Shown piece after piece: positions 36,603-49,095 of a stretch of DNA of 64,000 bases. The stretch spans positions 7,750,001-7,814,000 of the forward strand of contig NC_058153.1 of assembly GCF_011075055.1 (NCBI RefSeq), given 5' to 3'. Each line of letters opens with the position of its first letter. Position 1 is the stretch's first letter. Origin of the DNA: Mangifera indica (taxonomy: Eukaryota > Streptophyta > Magnoliopsida > Sapindales > Anacardiaceae). A program made the translations under genes and the position numbers. The notes under the pieces were generated by a model. That model saw only the letters and a program-made list of their open reading frames with translations. It ran no database searches and had not been told where the DNA came from.

Positions 36603-38156
36603 TGTTAGCGAAGTGTCCTAGAATAAATCAATTTTTACTTGAGAATATTATAATTAACTCATTTATTAATAAAATGTTTGTATTATTTATTCACATTAAT
36701 GTATATCTAATATATTCATTAAAAAAATAATATGTCTTCAAAATGGTAGAACTATGATGAGGGATCAGATGATTTATCATAAGAACCTTATGAACACATT
36801 TAGTAGCTATTCTAGAAACATTCATAATCTCGATAAAAGCATAAGTAATGAAGATGAGATTACTATAGTGTTAGTGATAACACCGAAAGGTGGTGCAATT
36901 CTCAGTTGTCAAAGTTGTTAGTTGATAGCTTGGTTCAACACGTAAGTATACGTTGTAAATTTGTTCACCAGATTGACCTAACCTAAGGATTTTCACTAAA
37001 TATCTTATACAAGAATCGATATGGTTTGATGTCACCTAACATGCCACCATAATAGTGGTAACCATAAAAGTGGTGAGTAACCATACCAAAATCTATATAG
37101 AAGTTATGATGGATGAATAGAGGATTCATCACTTTTAAGCATGATAGAAAATATCTCAAATGAGAATATTGAAAGACATTGATGACCACTCAAATATGTG
37201 GCCACAATGGATCGATTAGAGCTCGATTTGAATCATTTGATCATTGAAATACATAGTTCATATCAAAGAGTTATTGAGATAAATGTTTATTTGTGTCTCG
37301 ACCTCAAGAGATATTAATTGATGAAGGGATTGAATTGTATGTAACTATGAAGTTGACAAGGCTAAAAAGTTGTTTATTGACACTTTGTTGACTGAGTAGC
37401 CATGATGACTTACTAGAGGCAAATCTTGTTATGTATTTGGATTCAACCTAAATTATGATACTACTAGTCCAATAGAGAGTTTATGGGTCACACACATACA
37501 AGAGTCAATTTAGACTGTAGAGATATAGGGTTATTTGAAGATAATCTTAAAGTGTTTGAGTTTAGGCAAAAATGAAAATGGACTGGGCTTGTCCAATAAG
37601 ATTGAATAAGCCTAGTTTGACTTTTTTTTTACCGTGAACGACCATTCATGCCATGAATGGTCGCACACGGTGAGATAAATTAGTATAAACTTTAACAAAA
37701 TCCAACCCAAAGATTCGAATAAATCTTAGATCGTATAGGATAAAGATCGAAGATGAATGGTTTCATGACATCCTATAAATAAATATGCGATTTCATAATT
37801 TTGTATCTTTTGCAAATATTATATAGTTAAACATCTGTTCAACTTACACTTTCTCCTCATGCATTGAGTTTTAGAAGACTTTTGCACATGTTTCAAGCTC
37901 CTTCCATCCTGTTCTGTATGGACACCAAGGTGCCTCTCTACCATGGCTTGGATAGCAAGCCTATTGCCACGAAAAGACTAAAGGAGTCATCAAACATAGG
38001 TATTATGTTTTGAAACACCCTATGCTTGGTTTGTCATGATTCATGTAAAATATCTTCTTAAACGTGATCCAAGAAAAGGGATTTTTAGGTCGTTCTATAA
38101 TTTTTGTTGTATTCCATTGCTTTTATCGGTTTTTGATGACTTGAAAATTCCTTACA
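36603..38156 (+). repeat. copia 5' LTR, reference copy (1554 bp)
   Basis: It starts TGTTAGCG, ends AATTCCTTACA and is followed by a clear primer site. It is the most complete LTR of this copia family in the window; relatives are at 1-985 (minus), 21495, 42820, 48415 and 51461. It carries a long near-perfect hairpin at 37631-37671. The minus-strand open frame 36983-37189 has no protein features. Confidence 0.85.
37631..37671. repeat. 41-base hairpin in the copia LTR
   Basis: Arms ACCGTG and CACGGT (37631-37636, 37666-37671) enclose a two-base mismatch and then perfect 12-base arms CGACCATTCATG and CATGAATGGTCG (37639-37650, 37652-37663) around one base. Eighteen base pairs form in total. Related dyads lie in other copies at 43932-43953 and 48481-48500. 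Confidence 0.9.
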
Positions 38157-38157
38157 A

Positions 38158-38170
38158 TGGTATCAGAATG
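38158..38170 (+). other. tRNA primer-binding site of copia element
   Basis: TGGTATCAGAATG starts two bases after the LTR end and matches the initiator methionine tRNA site except at the last bases. Confidence 0.85.
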
Positions 38171-40834
38171 AGATTTAGGGATATTTTCATGAAAATTATA
38201 CCTGTTTTCGATTGATGAATTGTATAAGTTGATATATGTATTTTGATTAAATTGTTATTAATTGTATAATTAATATTTGCAGCATGTTGAAGCATGATTG
38301 TTATAATTATGGTAGTGTAAATTGAGTGTTCAATTGTTGATTTTTATCTCTTTGATTTTACTTGTAAAAATAGTTGAAAGTATAGGCTTATAATTCGGTC
38401 AATTACCAATGATTTTGAGTTGTTACATGAAATTGGCTACCATTCGTGTTGTTGCACATTTCGAGAGTTATTACTAGTGTGAGACAGGTTTACATATCGT
38501 GTTTTCTCATCTCAGTGAAGGCATGCTAGATTTGGAAAGGTTTTTTTGTGACTATTTGACAACAAAATTTGGAAAAGGCTTTCTGAACAAGCGTTTACAT
38601 AATGGTGAATGATCATTCATCAATACATTCCACAGTTGTGATAGCCATGAAATCTCTTATCCATCAGCTTATTTGTAGATGGACGCTCATTCATCCTCGA
38701 TGAACACCCATCCATTAGTCGAAAATGCCCTCGTGCATTTCTTTGTTTGTCTTCTCATTGAAAAATCTAAAATTTCATTAAATTTCATATACTAAGCAAT
38801 GAATGATTAGTCCAGACACCTTACATGTCTACTTAAGACAAAAATTACAATTTTAACCTAGTCACTCATATAGGGACCAAATTGTAATTTTTGAAATTTG
38901 GGTTAAATTGCAATTATTTAAAATTTGAAGAGGTAAAATGTAATTTGACTTTGGAGAATAATTAAAATTACTTTAATTTAAGTTTGATTATAAATATATG
39001 TATGGATGTATATGCATGGTGTCCAGTATACAACAAAAGACCTATGGACGTTATTATTTCTTTTGGGGAAAAACATGTTTATATTTATGTAAATTATGAC
39101 CTGTGTGTCCTACCTCCTATATTATTTTGGTGCATTTCTTTTATCACCTAACTCCCCTCAAAGGTAACTCAAGGTTTCTAAATTTTACAAAGGCCAAATG
39201 ATTATTTCCCACCCAAGGTATGTTGCATTCCCAATTTCCCCCTTTTAACTTTGAAAATCCCAAATACCCACCAATGAGTAGTTAAAATTAACGAAATTCT
39301 AACCCCTTAAAATTTTATCTCTTTTTGCCCTCCTAAACTTTAAAAACTAAAAGTTTTCCCCAACCTAAGTTTTAAAAAATAATAGTTTCCCCCTAGGATT
39401 TCGTTTTCAGATCTCCGGCTCTATTACCAGTGGCTTCTCCCTCTTGAAGCTTTCTCTCCCTTCAACTATCTTTCTCTACCCATTTGGATGTCCGATCGAC
39501 GTCGAAAGAGTTGTGAAAGATGAAAAAATTCATCGAGAAAGACGAAGCTCTTCGTCCTCCTAGATAAAAAACAAAGAGCTTCGTCTTCGTTGGGGAAAAT
39601 GAAAAGTTTCATCTTCTCGAACAAAGCTTTTCGTCTTCTATGACTCCTCCGACGTCAATCGGACATCCAAATAGGAGGAAAGAGACCACTGAAGGGAAAA
39701 AAAGCTTTGAGAGGGAGAGGCCACCGATAATGGAGTTGGAGATGGTGTCAAAGATTTGAAAATGAAACCCTAGGGGGAAACTATTATTTTTTAAAACTTA
39801 GGTTGAGGAAACTTTTAGTTTTTAAAATTTAGGGGGGCAAAAAGAGATTATATGTTAGTTTATTTTTAATTTGATAGATAAAATGACGATTTTACCCTTA
39901 CTACTGTTAATTTTAATTGCTCATGGATGAATATTTGAGATTTTCAAAGTTAAAGAGGGGAACCTTAGGAATGCAGCATACCTTGGGTGGGAAATAGTCC
40001 TTTGGCCTTTTACAAATACAAAGTTAGATTAATTTTTATTTTTCTTTTATTAGAAAAATTTGTAGCTAAGAAACAAAATGTTGTACTCTTGAAGGATAAA
40101 GACGAATGAGAGCTTTTGAAGACATGAAGAGAAGGATCTAGGTTAACTGGTTATTCCTTCATGGCTCGAGGGGATTAACAATAGAATAAACTATATATCA
40201 ACACTTTTACTTTTACATTATAAAATGAATCCTTAGGGTTTCATTTTATTGCAAAATGACACCTCACGTGTGAACTTAAACTGGTTAGATGATTATAATA
40301 AAAATTATTCAATAAATATTAAGTCCAATAATAATTAGTGTCTTCTAATAGAACACCTCAACTAAGCCTCTATTTGTTAAAACCTTGTTCCCAAAGCAAA
40401 TGGTACACTTCTACTAGACAAAAATTGAGTGGTGTTTATATTGGGTTTGACTTAACTAATGTACTTGTTCACCAAAATAAAGATGGATTATATTAAAGGC
40501 AGAGTAAGGGTTACATTTTTTGATCTACTCTATATATATTAAGAGTTACAATTGAGATTGCATAATATTTTATTGGGGTAACTCCTAACTTGAAATTATG
40601 AGCTTTTATAATTAATTCGTTGACTTACCTAATTAGATTGATTTTAGCTTGTTCTCCAAAGTAAAGGTTGAGTTAGTTCAATGGGATCTTCATCCACTGG
40701 AAAGTCCATTAAGACTCTTTGAGTCCAATAGTAAGGGCTAGTAACTTGAGAAAAATAGTTGGAGTGTTTAATTTAAAAAAACAAAATTAAATGAATTAAT
40801 AATACGATTAATTACTAATTCATGTAATATGTAA
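38171..40834 (+). other. copia leader, interrupted by a foldback element
   Basis: Non-coding leader between the primer site and gag. Its order of blocks matches 44340-46100 in the next copy (for example 38440-38560 with 44470-44590). The match breaks only where the 816-bp element at 39192-40007 is inserted. Confidence 0.7.
39192..40007. mobile_element. Foldback Mutator-like MITE (816 bp) with 9-bp duplication
   Basis: Flanked on both sides by TTTTACAAA (39183-39191 and 40008-40016), a 9-bp target duplication typical of Mutator-like elements. The ends are inverted repeats starting GGCCAAATGATTATTTCCC and GGCCAAAGGACTATTTCCC. The arms extend inward for roughly 300 bp each: the blocks at 39326-39400 and 39769-39838 pair almost fully, and GGATGTCCGAT near 39487 pairs with ATCGGACATCC near 39657. 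The centre has short inverted GACGAAGCTCTTCGTC repeats. There is no transposase, so it would depend on one supplied in trans. The related copia copy at about 45200-45240 lacks the insert. Confidence 0.92.
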
Positions 40835-42819
40835 GTGTATATTACAAAAATCTTTATGTTAAACATCACGTTCTGTTCGATTCTCAAGAAAGATAATAGG
40901 TTGGATAGAGACAATTTCTCTAATTGGTATAGAAATCTTTGGATTGCGCTCCCTCATGAGAAGAGGTTGTACATCCTTGAAGGGGTCATACTCTTTAAAC
41001 CTAGTCTTGACGTTAGTTAAGAGGAAAAAGATGCCTACAATAAATATCTTGATGACTTTATTAAGGTATGGTATCTTATGTTGGCCTTCATGACTCCTGA
41101 GCTACTAAATTAGAATGAAGAAATGGACATGCCACCCATTCTTCTTAACTTATGTAAGTTGTACAACACTTTTGTAAGGGTCAAATGAGTTGTGGTGTCG
41201 AATGTATCATGTGGATGCAAATTTACTAAGAGAGGCCAAGTTAGCCCTTTTGTAGTTAAAATGATTAGGTACATTAAGTGATTGGAAAACTTGGGCTTTT
41301 GCATGGACAATGGGCTTATCATTAATATGATGCTTAAATCTCTTCTTTCATTATAGGCAAATTTCATCACGAACTTTAACTTGAGTGAGAAAGAGAAATC
41401 TCTTAGTGAGCTCTTACATGCACTGAGAACTACATAGTATGAGGTTAGAAAGCCTGCTAATATGCTTATTTTTTAAGCCAATGCACTTAAGGCGAAAGGC
41501 GAGGATAAGGCTATGGCCTAAAAGCAACTTGTCATTACTACACATCCCACTAGTTGTGTAGGGAAAGGAAAGATTATCTACTTTTGTGACAAGCCTAGTT
41601 ACTATATTAGTCGTAGGAATTTATCATCTTAGGTTGCCCACTAGACTTGTTTTAAAACCTCATAATTGTTATTATGCTCTAACTATTTCTAGGAATTTAA
41701 CTTCTATGTCTGTTTTGGACAAAAAAAGATATTGTTTTTGGATTTTTGGTGGTATTATAACCATCATTTTAAATAATATTCATTATGGAACATCTGAATT
41801 GAGTAATATATCATACATTCTAAAACTTGATAATGAGGTCTTTAATAGACAAAACAAACATTTAAAACAAATAATTTGAATATCACATATAAGTGGCATT
41901 GCAAGCTAGGCCATATCTGAAATGTATATTGAAACTTTTAAATGAAACAGTTTTGCAATCATTCGAATTCCAATCGTATGATGAATTTGAATCGTGTCTA
42001 TTAAGTAAGATAATCAACTCACCCTTCGCTAGGCATAGTGAAATGGTGTTACAACTGTTAAGAATCATTCACAGTGATATATATAGACCCATAATGGTGC
42101 ATGACAGATATAAGGAATCTTACTTCATCATATTTACTAATGATTTCAATAGATATAAGTCTGAATACTTTAATAAATTCAAAAAATTGAAGAGCGAAGT
42201 TGAGAAGCAGCTTGGGAAAAATATTAAAATCCTTTAAAACAATCAAAAAGGTAAATACCTAAGTGTTGGATAAAAGAGAATAGGATAGTATCTCAACTCA
42301 CCCTTCTTGGTACACCTCAATTAATAGTGTATCTAAATGGATGAATAAGACCTTGATGGATATGGTCAAGTCCATGATGATTTTTACAAATATATCATTG
42401 TATTTCTAAGGTTATGCATTAGAAACACTGACCTATACACTAAATTATGTCCTGTCAAAGTCTATGGACAAAATTCCATATGAGTTATGGACTGGATGAA
42501 AGCCCAATCTAAACTACTTAAGGATTTAAGTTAGTGAAACTTATGATAAGAAATAGACTTTAAACAAATTGAACTCTAAATCTAACAAGCGTATCTTTGT
42601 AGGGTATCTAAAGGAATCTAGGGGTTATTGTTTCTACCATCAAGAAGAGCAAAAGGTTTTTATTGCTCGAATATGTGTCTTCCTCAAAAGAGAGTTCATT
42701 CTAAAGAGAACTAATGGGAGAAAGGTATAACTTGATGAATTTATAGTAACACTAGATTCCACAAACTTTAGACAAGACGATATGTCATCTTAGAGGATTA
42801 ACCATAGTAAAGAGGTTAC
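40835..42819 (+). pseudogene. copia gag, pre-integrase and integrase remnant; RT missing
   Basis: Gag begins near 40855 with DNFSNWYRNLWIALPHEKRL (copia gag N-terminal part) and continues to about 41560 with stops. The integrase part follows: the zinc domain (about 41890-42010, with a degraded ESCLLSK), the core (42060-42480, with an IHSDIYRP-type Asp site near 42066) and the C-terminal part to about 42740. The open frame 41893-42237 covers part of it. RT and RNase H are absent, since an LTR begins at 42820. Stops and frameshifts make it non-functional. Confidence 0.82.
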
Positions 42820-44220
42820 TGTTAAGGTAATGCCCCAAAACTAATTGATTTGTTCGTTTGTAATGTTGTAATTCAATTATTTATTAATAAAAGGAAACTC
42901 TTATTAATTCATGTTAATGTTTTCATAATGTGTTTGTTTGAATAATATATCTTTAGAATGGTAGAATCGTTATAAGGGGGTGAGATAACTAATTATGGAA
43001 ACCTTATAAACATATTAGATGACTATTCTAGAAATGTTTATACTCTCAATATTACTTTGACTAATAGCACAAGTAATAATGATGAGATTATTATAGTATT
43101 GAGCGACTTCATCGAATTGTAGTGATAGTTATCATGTGTCAAAGCTATTACCTGACAACTTGGTGCAACTTAAGAGTGTAAGTTGTAGACATGTTCATTG
43201 AAGTGATCTGACAAAAGAATTTTCATATAGATGGTTGCTCTAATGTCTATGAAATAAATTCTCTAACTAATGAGTACATATGCTCTTTAGACTTGAGATC
43301 ACTAGACCATCTCGTACAAGGATCAATATGATTTGATAACGTGTCATAGTAATTGGGGTAACCATAAAGGTGGTGACTAACAATATCGAAATATGTATAA
43401 AGGCTATGGTGGATCAATAGAGGATTCGTTACTTTCGATCATAGGAATGAATATCTCAAATGAGAATACTAAAAGACATTGATAACCACTCAAATTTTTG
43501 ACCACTATGGGATTAGGTCAAAGCCTAGTCTAAGTCATTTAGTTATCGATGTGTATCATTTCATATTGAGGAGTTACTAGATAGACACGTATTTGTATCA
43601 TAGCCTCAAGAGATATTACTTGATAAATGGATTATATTATGCATAACCATGTAGTTGACAAAGTCTAGAGTTGTTCATTGACATTCTATCAGCCATGTGA
43701 CCAAGATGTCTTGCTAGAGACAAATCTTAGTTTATGTTTAGATTCAATTTAAATCTAGACACTAACAATTCGATGAAGAGCTTATGAGTCAAATGCATAG
43801 TAGAGTTGATTCAAACTCTAAGGCATAAGGTTATTTGGTGATAATCTTGGTACATATGGATTGAGGTAAAATCGAGAATAGATTAGACTTATCCCATAGG
43901 ATTGAATTAGCTCAATTTAACTTATTCCTTGACCATGAACGCCCGTTCATGGTTAGTCAGATAAAGATACAATTTTATCCAAATCCATACCCGAAGATCT
44001 AGATAAATTCTTGATTGTACAGATAAAGATCAAGCATGAAAAACTGTTCATATCCCATGAATGGTCATTCTGGCATTCTTTATGAATAAGAACCTAATTT
44101 CATGATTTTGCAACTACTTTTTACAAACCCTAAAGCACAAACATCCATTTAATCACATAGACAACCTATTCACAAAGCCCTAACAACCTTTACTGAGCTA
44201 TTTTAGTTTATTATAGTCTA
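42820..44220 (+). repeat. copia LTR, second copy, 3' end lost
   Basis: It starts TGTTAAGGTAATGCCCC and follows the LTR at 36603 up to about 44215. The last 300 bp and the primer site seen in the reference copy are missing. It could be the 3' LTR of the element on its left or the 5' LTR of the copy on its right. It holds the perfect dyad ACCATGAACG-CC-CGTTCATGGT (43932-43953). Confidence 0.75.
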
Positions 44221-46256
44221 TGCTTTGCAGTGATACGTGTATTGATTGATTATAAAGGTTGTTGCATGTGTTGATTATCAATCATATTAAAATTTGTAAA
44301 TATGATCTACAATATGTTGTAGCATATACGTTAATGATTATATCAACGTAAAGTTGGTGTTAATTTTAATGAGTTTTCGTTTATTGAATTTCGCTTAAAT
44401 ATTGTTTATGCTTACAGGATTTAAAAATAAAATTTTGATTGATTGCCATTTGATTTTTGTGTTGTTGCACAAAATCACTGTCAATTCGTATTGTTATGCA
44501 TTTCAAGGGTTGCTATTGGTGTAAGGTAGGCATTCATGTCATATTATCTCATCCCAATGAAGGCATGCCAAATTTGCGGAAGTTTTCTAGTGACCGGTAT
44601 GCAATGGTGCATAACCGTTTGTTAATGTATTTCGCTATGATAATGAGCGTGAGATTTCCCCATTACTAAGCTTTCCACAAAGAGACACTGTTCATCTTCA
44701 ATGACCAATTGTTCATCTATTAAAAACTTACATGTTCTTTTGGATGTTCATTTAGTTATTTGCCTAGTCATTTATGGCTATGGAATTTTGTCAAATTCCA
44801 TGTACGAGACAACAAATGATTGTCCTTGAGGCTTGCATGCTTGATCAAAGCAAAAATTGTAGTTTTAACCCAATTTAAGTAACAAAGACCAAATTACAAT
44901 TTTCTAATCCTTTTTGGTTGAATTACAATTAACTTGGCAAACTAAAAATGTAATTAAGCACTTGGCTAAATAATTAAAATTAATTTACTTTAATTTTATT
45001 AATTTTAATTATGATGTATGTATGTTAGTATATGCATAATATCTGATATATAGTTACAAGACCTATGGATGTTTTATTTTAATTTTTATGAAATTTAGGA
45101 ATGAATGGCTATAACTTTTAATTTATAAAATAAGACTTGCAACACTTGCCTCCTTTTATATTTCTCATTCTACTTCTCCTCCCTCCCAACTACCTTCGAA
45201 TGTAATTCGAGGTTTCTAATTTAATTAAATGTAAAAGTTAGGTTTAGTTTTATTTTCTTTTTATTTAAAGAATATGTAACTAGAAATAAAGTCATGTACG
45301 TTTGAAGAATGAAGACGAAGGAGAAGCCTTGAAAATCCTGAAAAGCAAGACTTAAATTGACTAGTCAAACGCCTCATGGCTTAATGGATTTGACATTAGA
45401 ATAAGTTGTATACTAGCAATATTTACTTTACGTTATAGAATGCATACTTAGGTTTCTATATCTTGCAAATATCACCTAATGTGCAAACTAAAATTGGTGA
45501 GACACATGTAAATAAATCCCTCATACAAATATTAAGTCTAAGATAATAATTAACACCTTCCAATATGATACCTTAATTAAGCTCCTATTCCTTAGAACCT
45601 TGTTCACTAATGCAAAAGGTACACTTCCACCAGGTAGAAAATCGGGGGGTTTTCATGACTTACCTAATGTTCTTTGCTTGTTCGCCAAAGTGAAGATAAA
45701 GTATGTTAAAGATAAAGTAGGGAATATATTTGTTGATGCAAGGTGATATGTAGTACCTACCCTACCGATATTGAGAGTCATAATTAAGGTCGCATAATAT
45801 TTTGGGATAAAACCTAACTTGAGATTATGAGCTTTTGTGATTAGTTTGTTGACTTACTTAATTGGGCCAACTTTAGCTTGTTCGCCAAAATGAAGGTTGG
45901 GTTGGTTTGATGGGATCTCAACCCACTAAGAAGTATACTGCGACTTCACATGTCCAATAAAAAAGTCTATTAACTTGAGAAAAATAGTGGGAATGTTTAA
46001 TTTAAAAACCGTAATTAACCAAATTGATAATATAATTCAATTACTAATGCTTTTAATTTGTATTTGTAGACAAATCCAATCACCATGGCAATAACGTATC
46101 AATCAATTCTTGAAAAAAGAAAATAAGCTGCATGAAGGCAACTTCATTAACTGGTATAAAAATTTTTGGATTATATTATATCAGGAGAAGAGGTTGTATA
46201 TTCTAGAAGGGGATCCATCTTGTGAGTCTGGTCCTGATGTCATGTAGAAGTAAAAA
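44221..46256 (+). pseudogene. copia leader and gag start, second copy
   Basis: The leader matches 38200-40830 without the foldback element. Gag starts near 46105 in the same way as the first copy (a SILEK-type start, then INWYKNFWI and EKRLYILEGDP across a frameshift) and is cut after about 150 bp by a gypsy LTR at 46257. The open frame 44457-44669 lies in the leader and is not coding. Confidence 0.7.
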
Positions 46257-48408
46257 TGTAACACCCACAGGTAAGTCTAAAGGTATTTTAGTCTTTTTTC
46301 TTGTTTTAAATTGAGTTAATCAATATTTTCCAAAGTGACACATGTTTGTGTATAGGAGTATACACGACCATGTATTGTTAACAAATTTGAATTTATCATA
46401 TAAAATAAAAATCACGGCAAAATCAAGTATTGCCTTAGTTGTGTGACATAACACATACCCGTATACTGTAGATACACCCCTTGTGTCATGTCTAGAAGCC
46501 AAAAATAAAAGTGTGTTTAACCTAATTCTCTCATAATTTTCTCACCTTAGCCATACCTAAATAAGAGAACAATGAGAGGAGAGACTTGCAGTCACTGGTT
46601 GTTGAAAATCATGTAGCCACGTGAAGAATTGCTTGTACATTGGAAGACAAGTAAGTCGACCTTCTTCTTATTTGGTTAAAGAATTGATTATTGGAAAGAT
46701 GAACATTATGTTATTGAATGTTGATATTCTGATTGTTTTAATAGAGTTATAGTGACCTTTGGTGTAATAATTATGTATGAATTGTGTGATCTTGTTGTTA
46801 TGAGTTTGATATCGTGCTAAATAGAACAGGTAGCATTTTGATGATGAGGAACCTATGATAAGAGATTCTGTGTGAGTATATGAGATTTTAGTTACAAGAA
46901 TATGGCTATTAATGTTTATAAATATGGTTTTTCCAGAGAAGTACTTTATGGTTATAATATTGATTTAATTTGATTAAATTGAGGATGATGATGGTTAGGA
47001 TTCATTGTGATGATCATGTTTATGCTTTTGTGGTTATATGAATCAAGTTAGGAGGATTAGAAATGACTTTTGAGATGTGTGTTATGTGTGGGATTGCTTA
47101 AGGTTAGCTGGAGAACATAAAAATTATTGATGTTGTGATTTTCAAATTGTAACACATGGTTGTGTATGGCCTCACACACACATGTGTGTCTTTAGTTTAA
47201 AATAAGAAATTTCATAATTTTTGCATGCTTATTTTAAGGAAAGCCATGCACGGTCGTGTGGTATGAGACACACGATCATTGTGACTTTCCAAAAGTATAC
47301 ACTGCATTTAAAAAGTGGCACATGGAGGTGCACCTTAGGCACACACCTGTGTATCTAGTTAAAATGATTATTTTACCCCTAGTTCAAGCATAATGAAGGG
47401 GAAGAAAAAGAAAAAGGAAAGAATATAAGACTTTAGTAAATAAGACAAGTTAGAGAGAATTATAAAGAGTATCTAACTATGTGAAAGATGACATGAGACC
47501 TCGATTGAGTCAAATCCAAATCAAAAATTAAAAACGTTAAAAAAAGTGGTTTACATTTAGATAGCCACCAACTATGTGCATAAATGGCAAGATACGTGAA
47601 AGCAATAGGGCTGGACACCAATGAGATTCATCTTGCATTTGGTGTCAAGGCATATACCACTTAATTCATTTTAGGTGTGCATGGTAAGAGATTGTGACTT
47701 TTCAGATATTTTCTCACATAATCAATGGGATGCATCATATATGTACCCATGATAGGGGTCATTCTAAGATGGTTAAAATAACAGTTTTGATTAGTTTATA
47801 TGATAACAAAAGAGACTACTACCAAATTTTTTGCCATGTGACCAAGGTTTCCCAATTAGCTAGCTTAATAGGTTGTATGACATATGCGCAAGGAATGATA
47901 AATAGTGACATATAAGGTGTCTTATACTTTGACAAAGGTATCAGATATGCCTATTTCGGCTTAGGCCTTAATAACCTTTGTAGATGAACTATATCAAGGC
48001 ACGAGAGTGCCAAGCTATAAGCACATTCAAATTTACAAATGAAACGCTAGTTTTATCAGTTTTATGAGTATTCAAAGTGTCGAAAGGTCACAAACTTACT
48101 GAGTGTTTTCACTCATTGTTTTGCAAGTTAAGGTGAGCAGTGAAACATGTAGAGGAGCCAGCAGTCTGACGAGCAACTGCACAAGGGTGAGAGGTATAAT
48201 TAACATTTTCATATTTTCTTTCATTTATGTTTTTCTATATATTTCAGTTACAATTTATGAGTTATTCTGCACATTTATTACTTATATTGAGTTTCAGATA
48301 GTGACATTTATGGAATATTATTAGAAAAGGTATTTCAAATGCCGCATTTTTGCACACTTTAAAGATTAAGTATTTATTATAATGTTATTTCAAATAATGT
48401 TTTATCTA
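46257..48408 (+). mobile_element. gypsy LTR, truncated at its end
   Basis: It starts TGTAACACCCACAGGTAAGTC and follows the LTR at 986-3095, with many ACACA-nn-TGTGT dyads (for example near 47160-47190 and 47240-47275). It stops about 75 bp short of the expected GGTGTTACA end and joins copia LTR sequence near 48410, so a deletion removed its end and any partner. Open frames at 47694-47915 and 48103-48324 lie in the LTR and are not convincing. Confidence 0.75.
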
Positions 48409-48414
48409 ATTTGT

Positions 48415-48790
48415 GCTTGAGGATTTGGATTAATCCCAAATTGTATGGATGAAGATTAAGCATGAATGATTGTTCATGTCCCATGAATGACCATTCATGG
48501 CATGCTCTATAAATAAGAATGCAATTTCATGATTTCATAGCCATTTTTTGCAAACCCTAAAACATGAACATCTATTCCTTCACACATACAACTTATTCAC
48601 AAAGCTCTAGTAGCCTCTAGTGAATAGTTTTTCCATGTTAGAGGAGCCATCTAATGCATGTATGAATTCTATAAATCCTTCTATGGTTGTATTGCCATGT
48701 TAATGAATTTACTCATCTAAAATGTGATCCACTAGTCATTGGGGTTAACTTTAAAAATTTTAATTATCTATTTTGATATCCCAAAAACCT
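48415..48790 (+). mobile_element. copia LTR fragment (3' half)
   Basis: It matches 43965-44200 (for example CATGAATGACCATTCATGG, then CTATAAATAAG and the AAACCCTAAAACA block) and then a degraded U5 part (AAAATGTGATCC, as at 52095). It contains the perfect dyad at 48481-48500. It passes straight into copia RT sequence near 48800, so it is part of a rearranged copy. Confidence 0.65.
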
Positions 48791-49095
48791 AGAAAACACC
48801 CTTTAGTTAATCTACCTTAAGTGGAACTTAGTGAGTCGACTCAACATACACAAGAGCTACATAGATCTAGTCGAGTATGTCATGATCTTGAGAGATTTGA
48901 TTTTTCTTATGTATCAGCATGGTAACATACTGGTTATTCATGATGATGAGCCTATAACCTACGTTGAGGTTGTTTCAAGTCTAAACATTGAGAGATGGCT
49001 TGAAGGCATGAAAATATAAGGGAGACTCTATGTACTAAAACCAAGTATGGTCTTTAGTAGATCCATTTGAAGGGGTAAAACCCATAAAGTGTAAA
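48791..49095 (+). pseudogene. copia RT N-terminal part, left of a solo LTR
   Basis: The reading includes DDEPITYVEVVSS and ERWLEGMKI (48831-49019), the stretch before the copia RT core. It runs in broken frames to 49095, where a gypsy LTR is inserted. The reading resumes at 51231. Confidence 0.8.

Noticed and set aside
41893..42246. Opposite-strand open frames at 41883-42068 and 42058-42246
   Set aside because: They are shadows of the copia integrase remnant, whose plus-strand reading has recognisable motifs.
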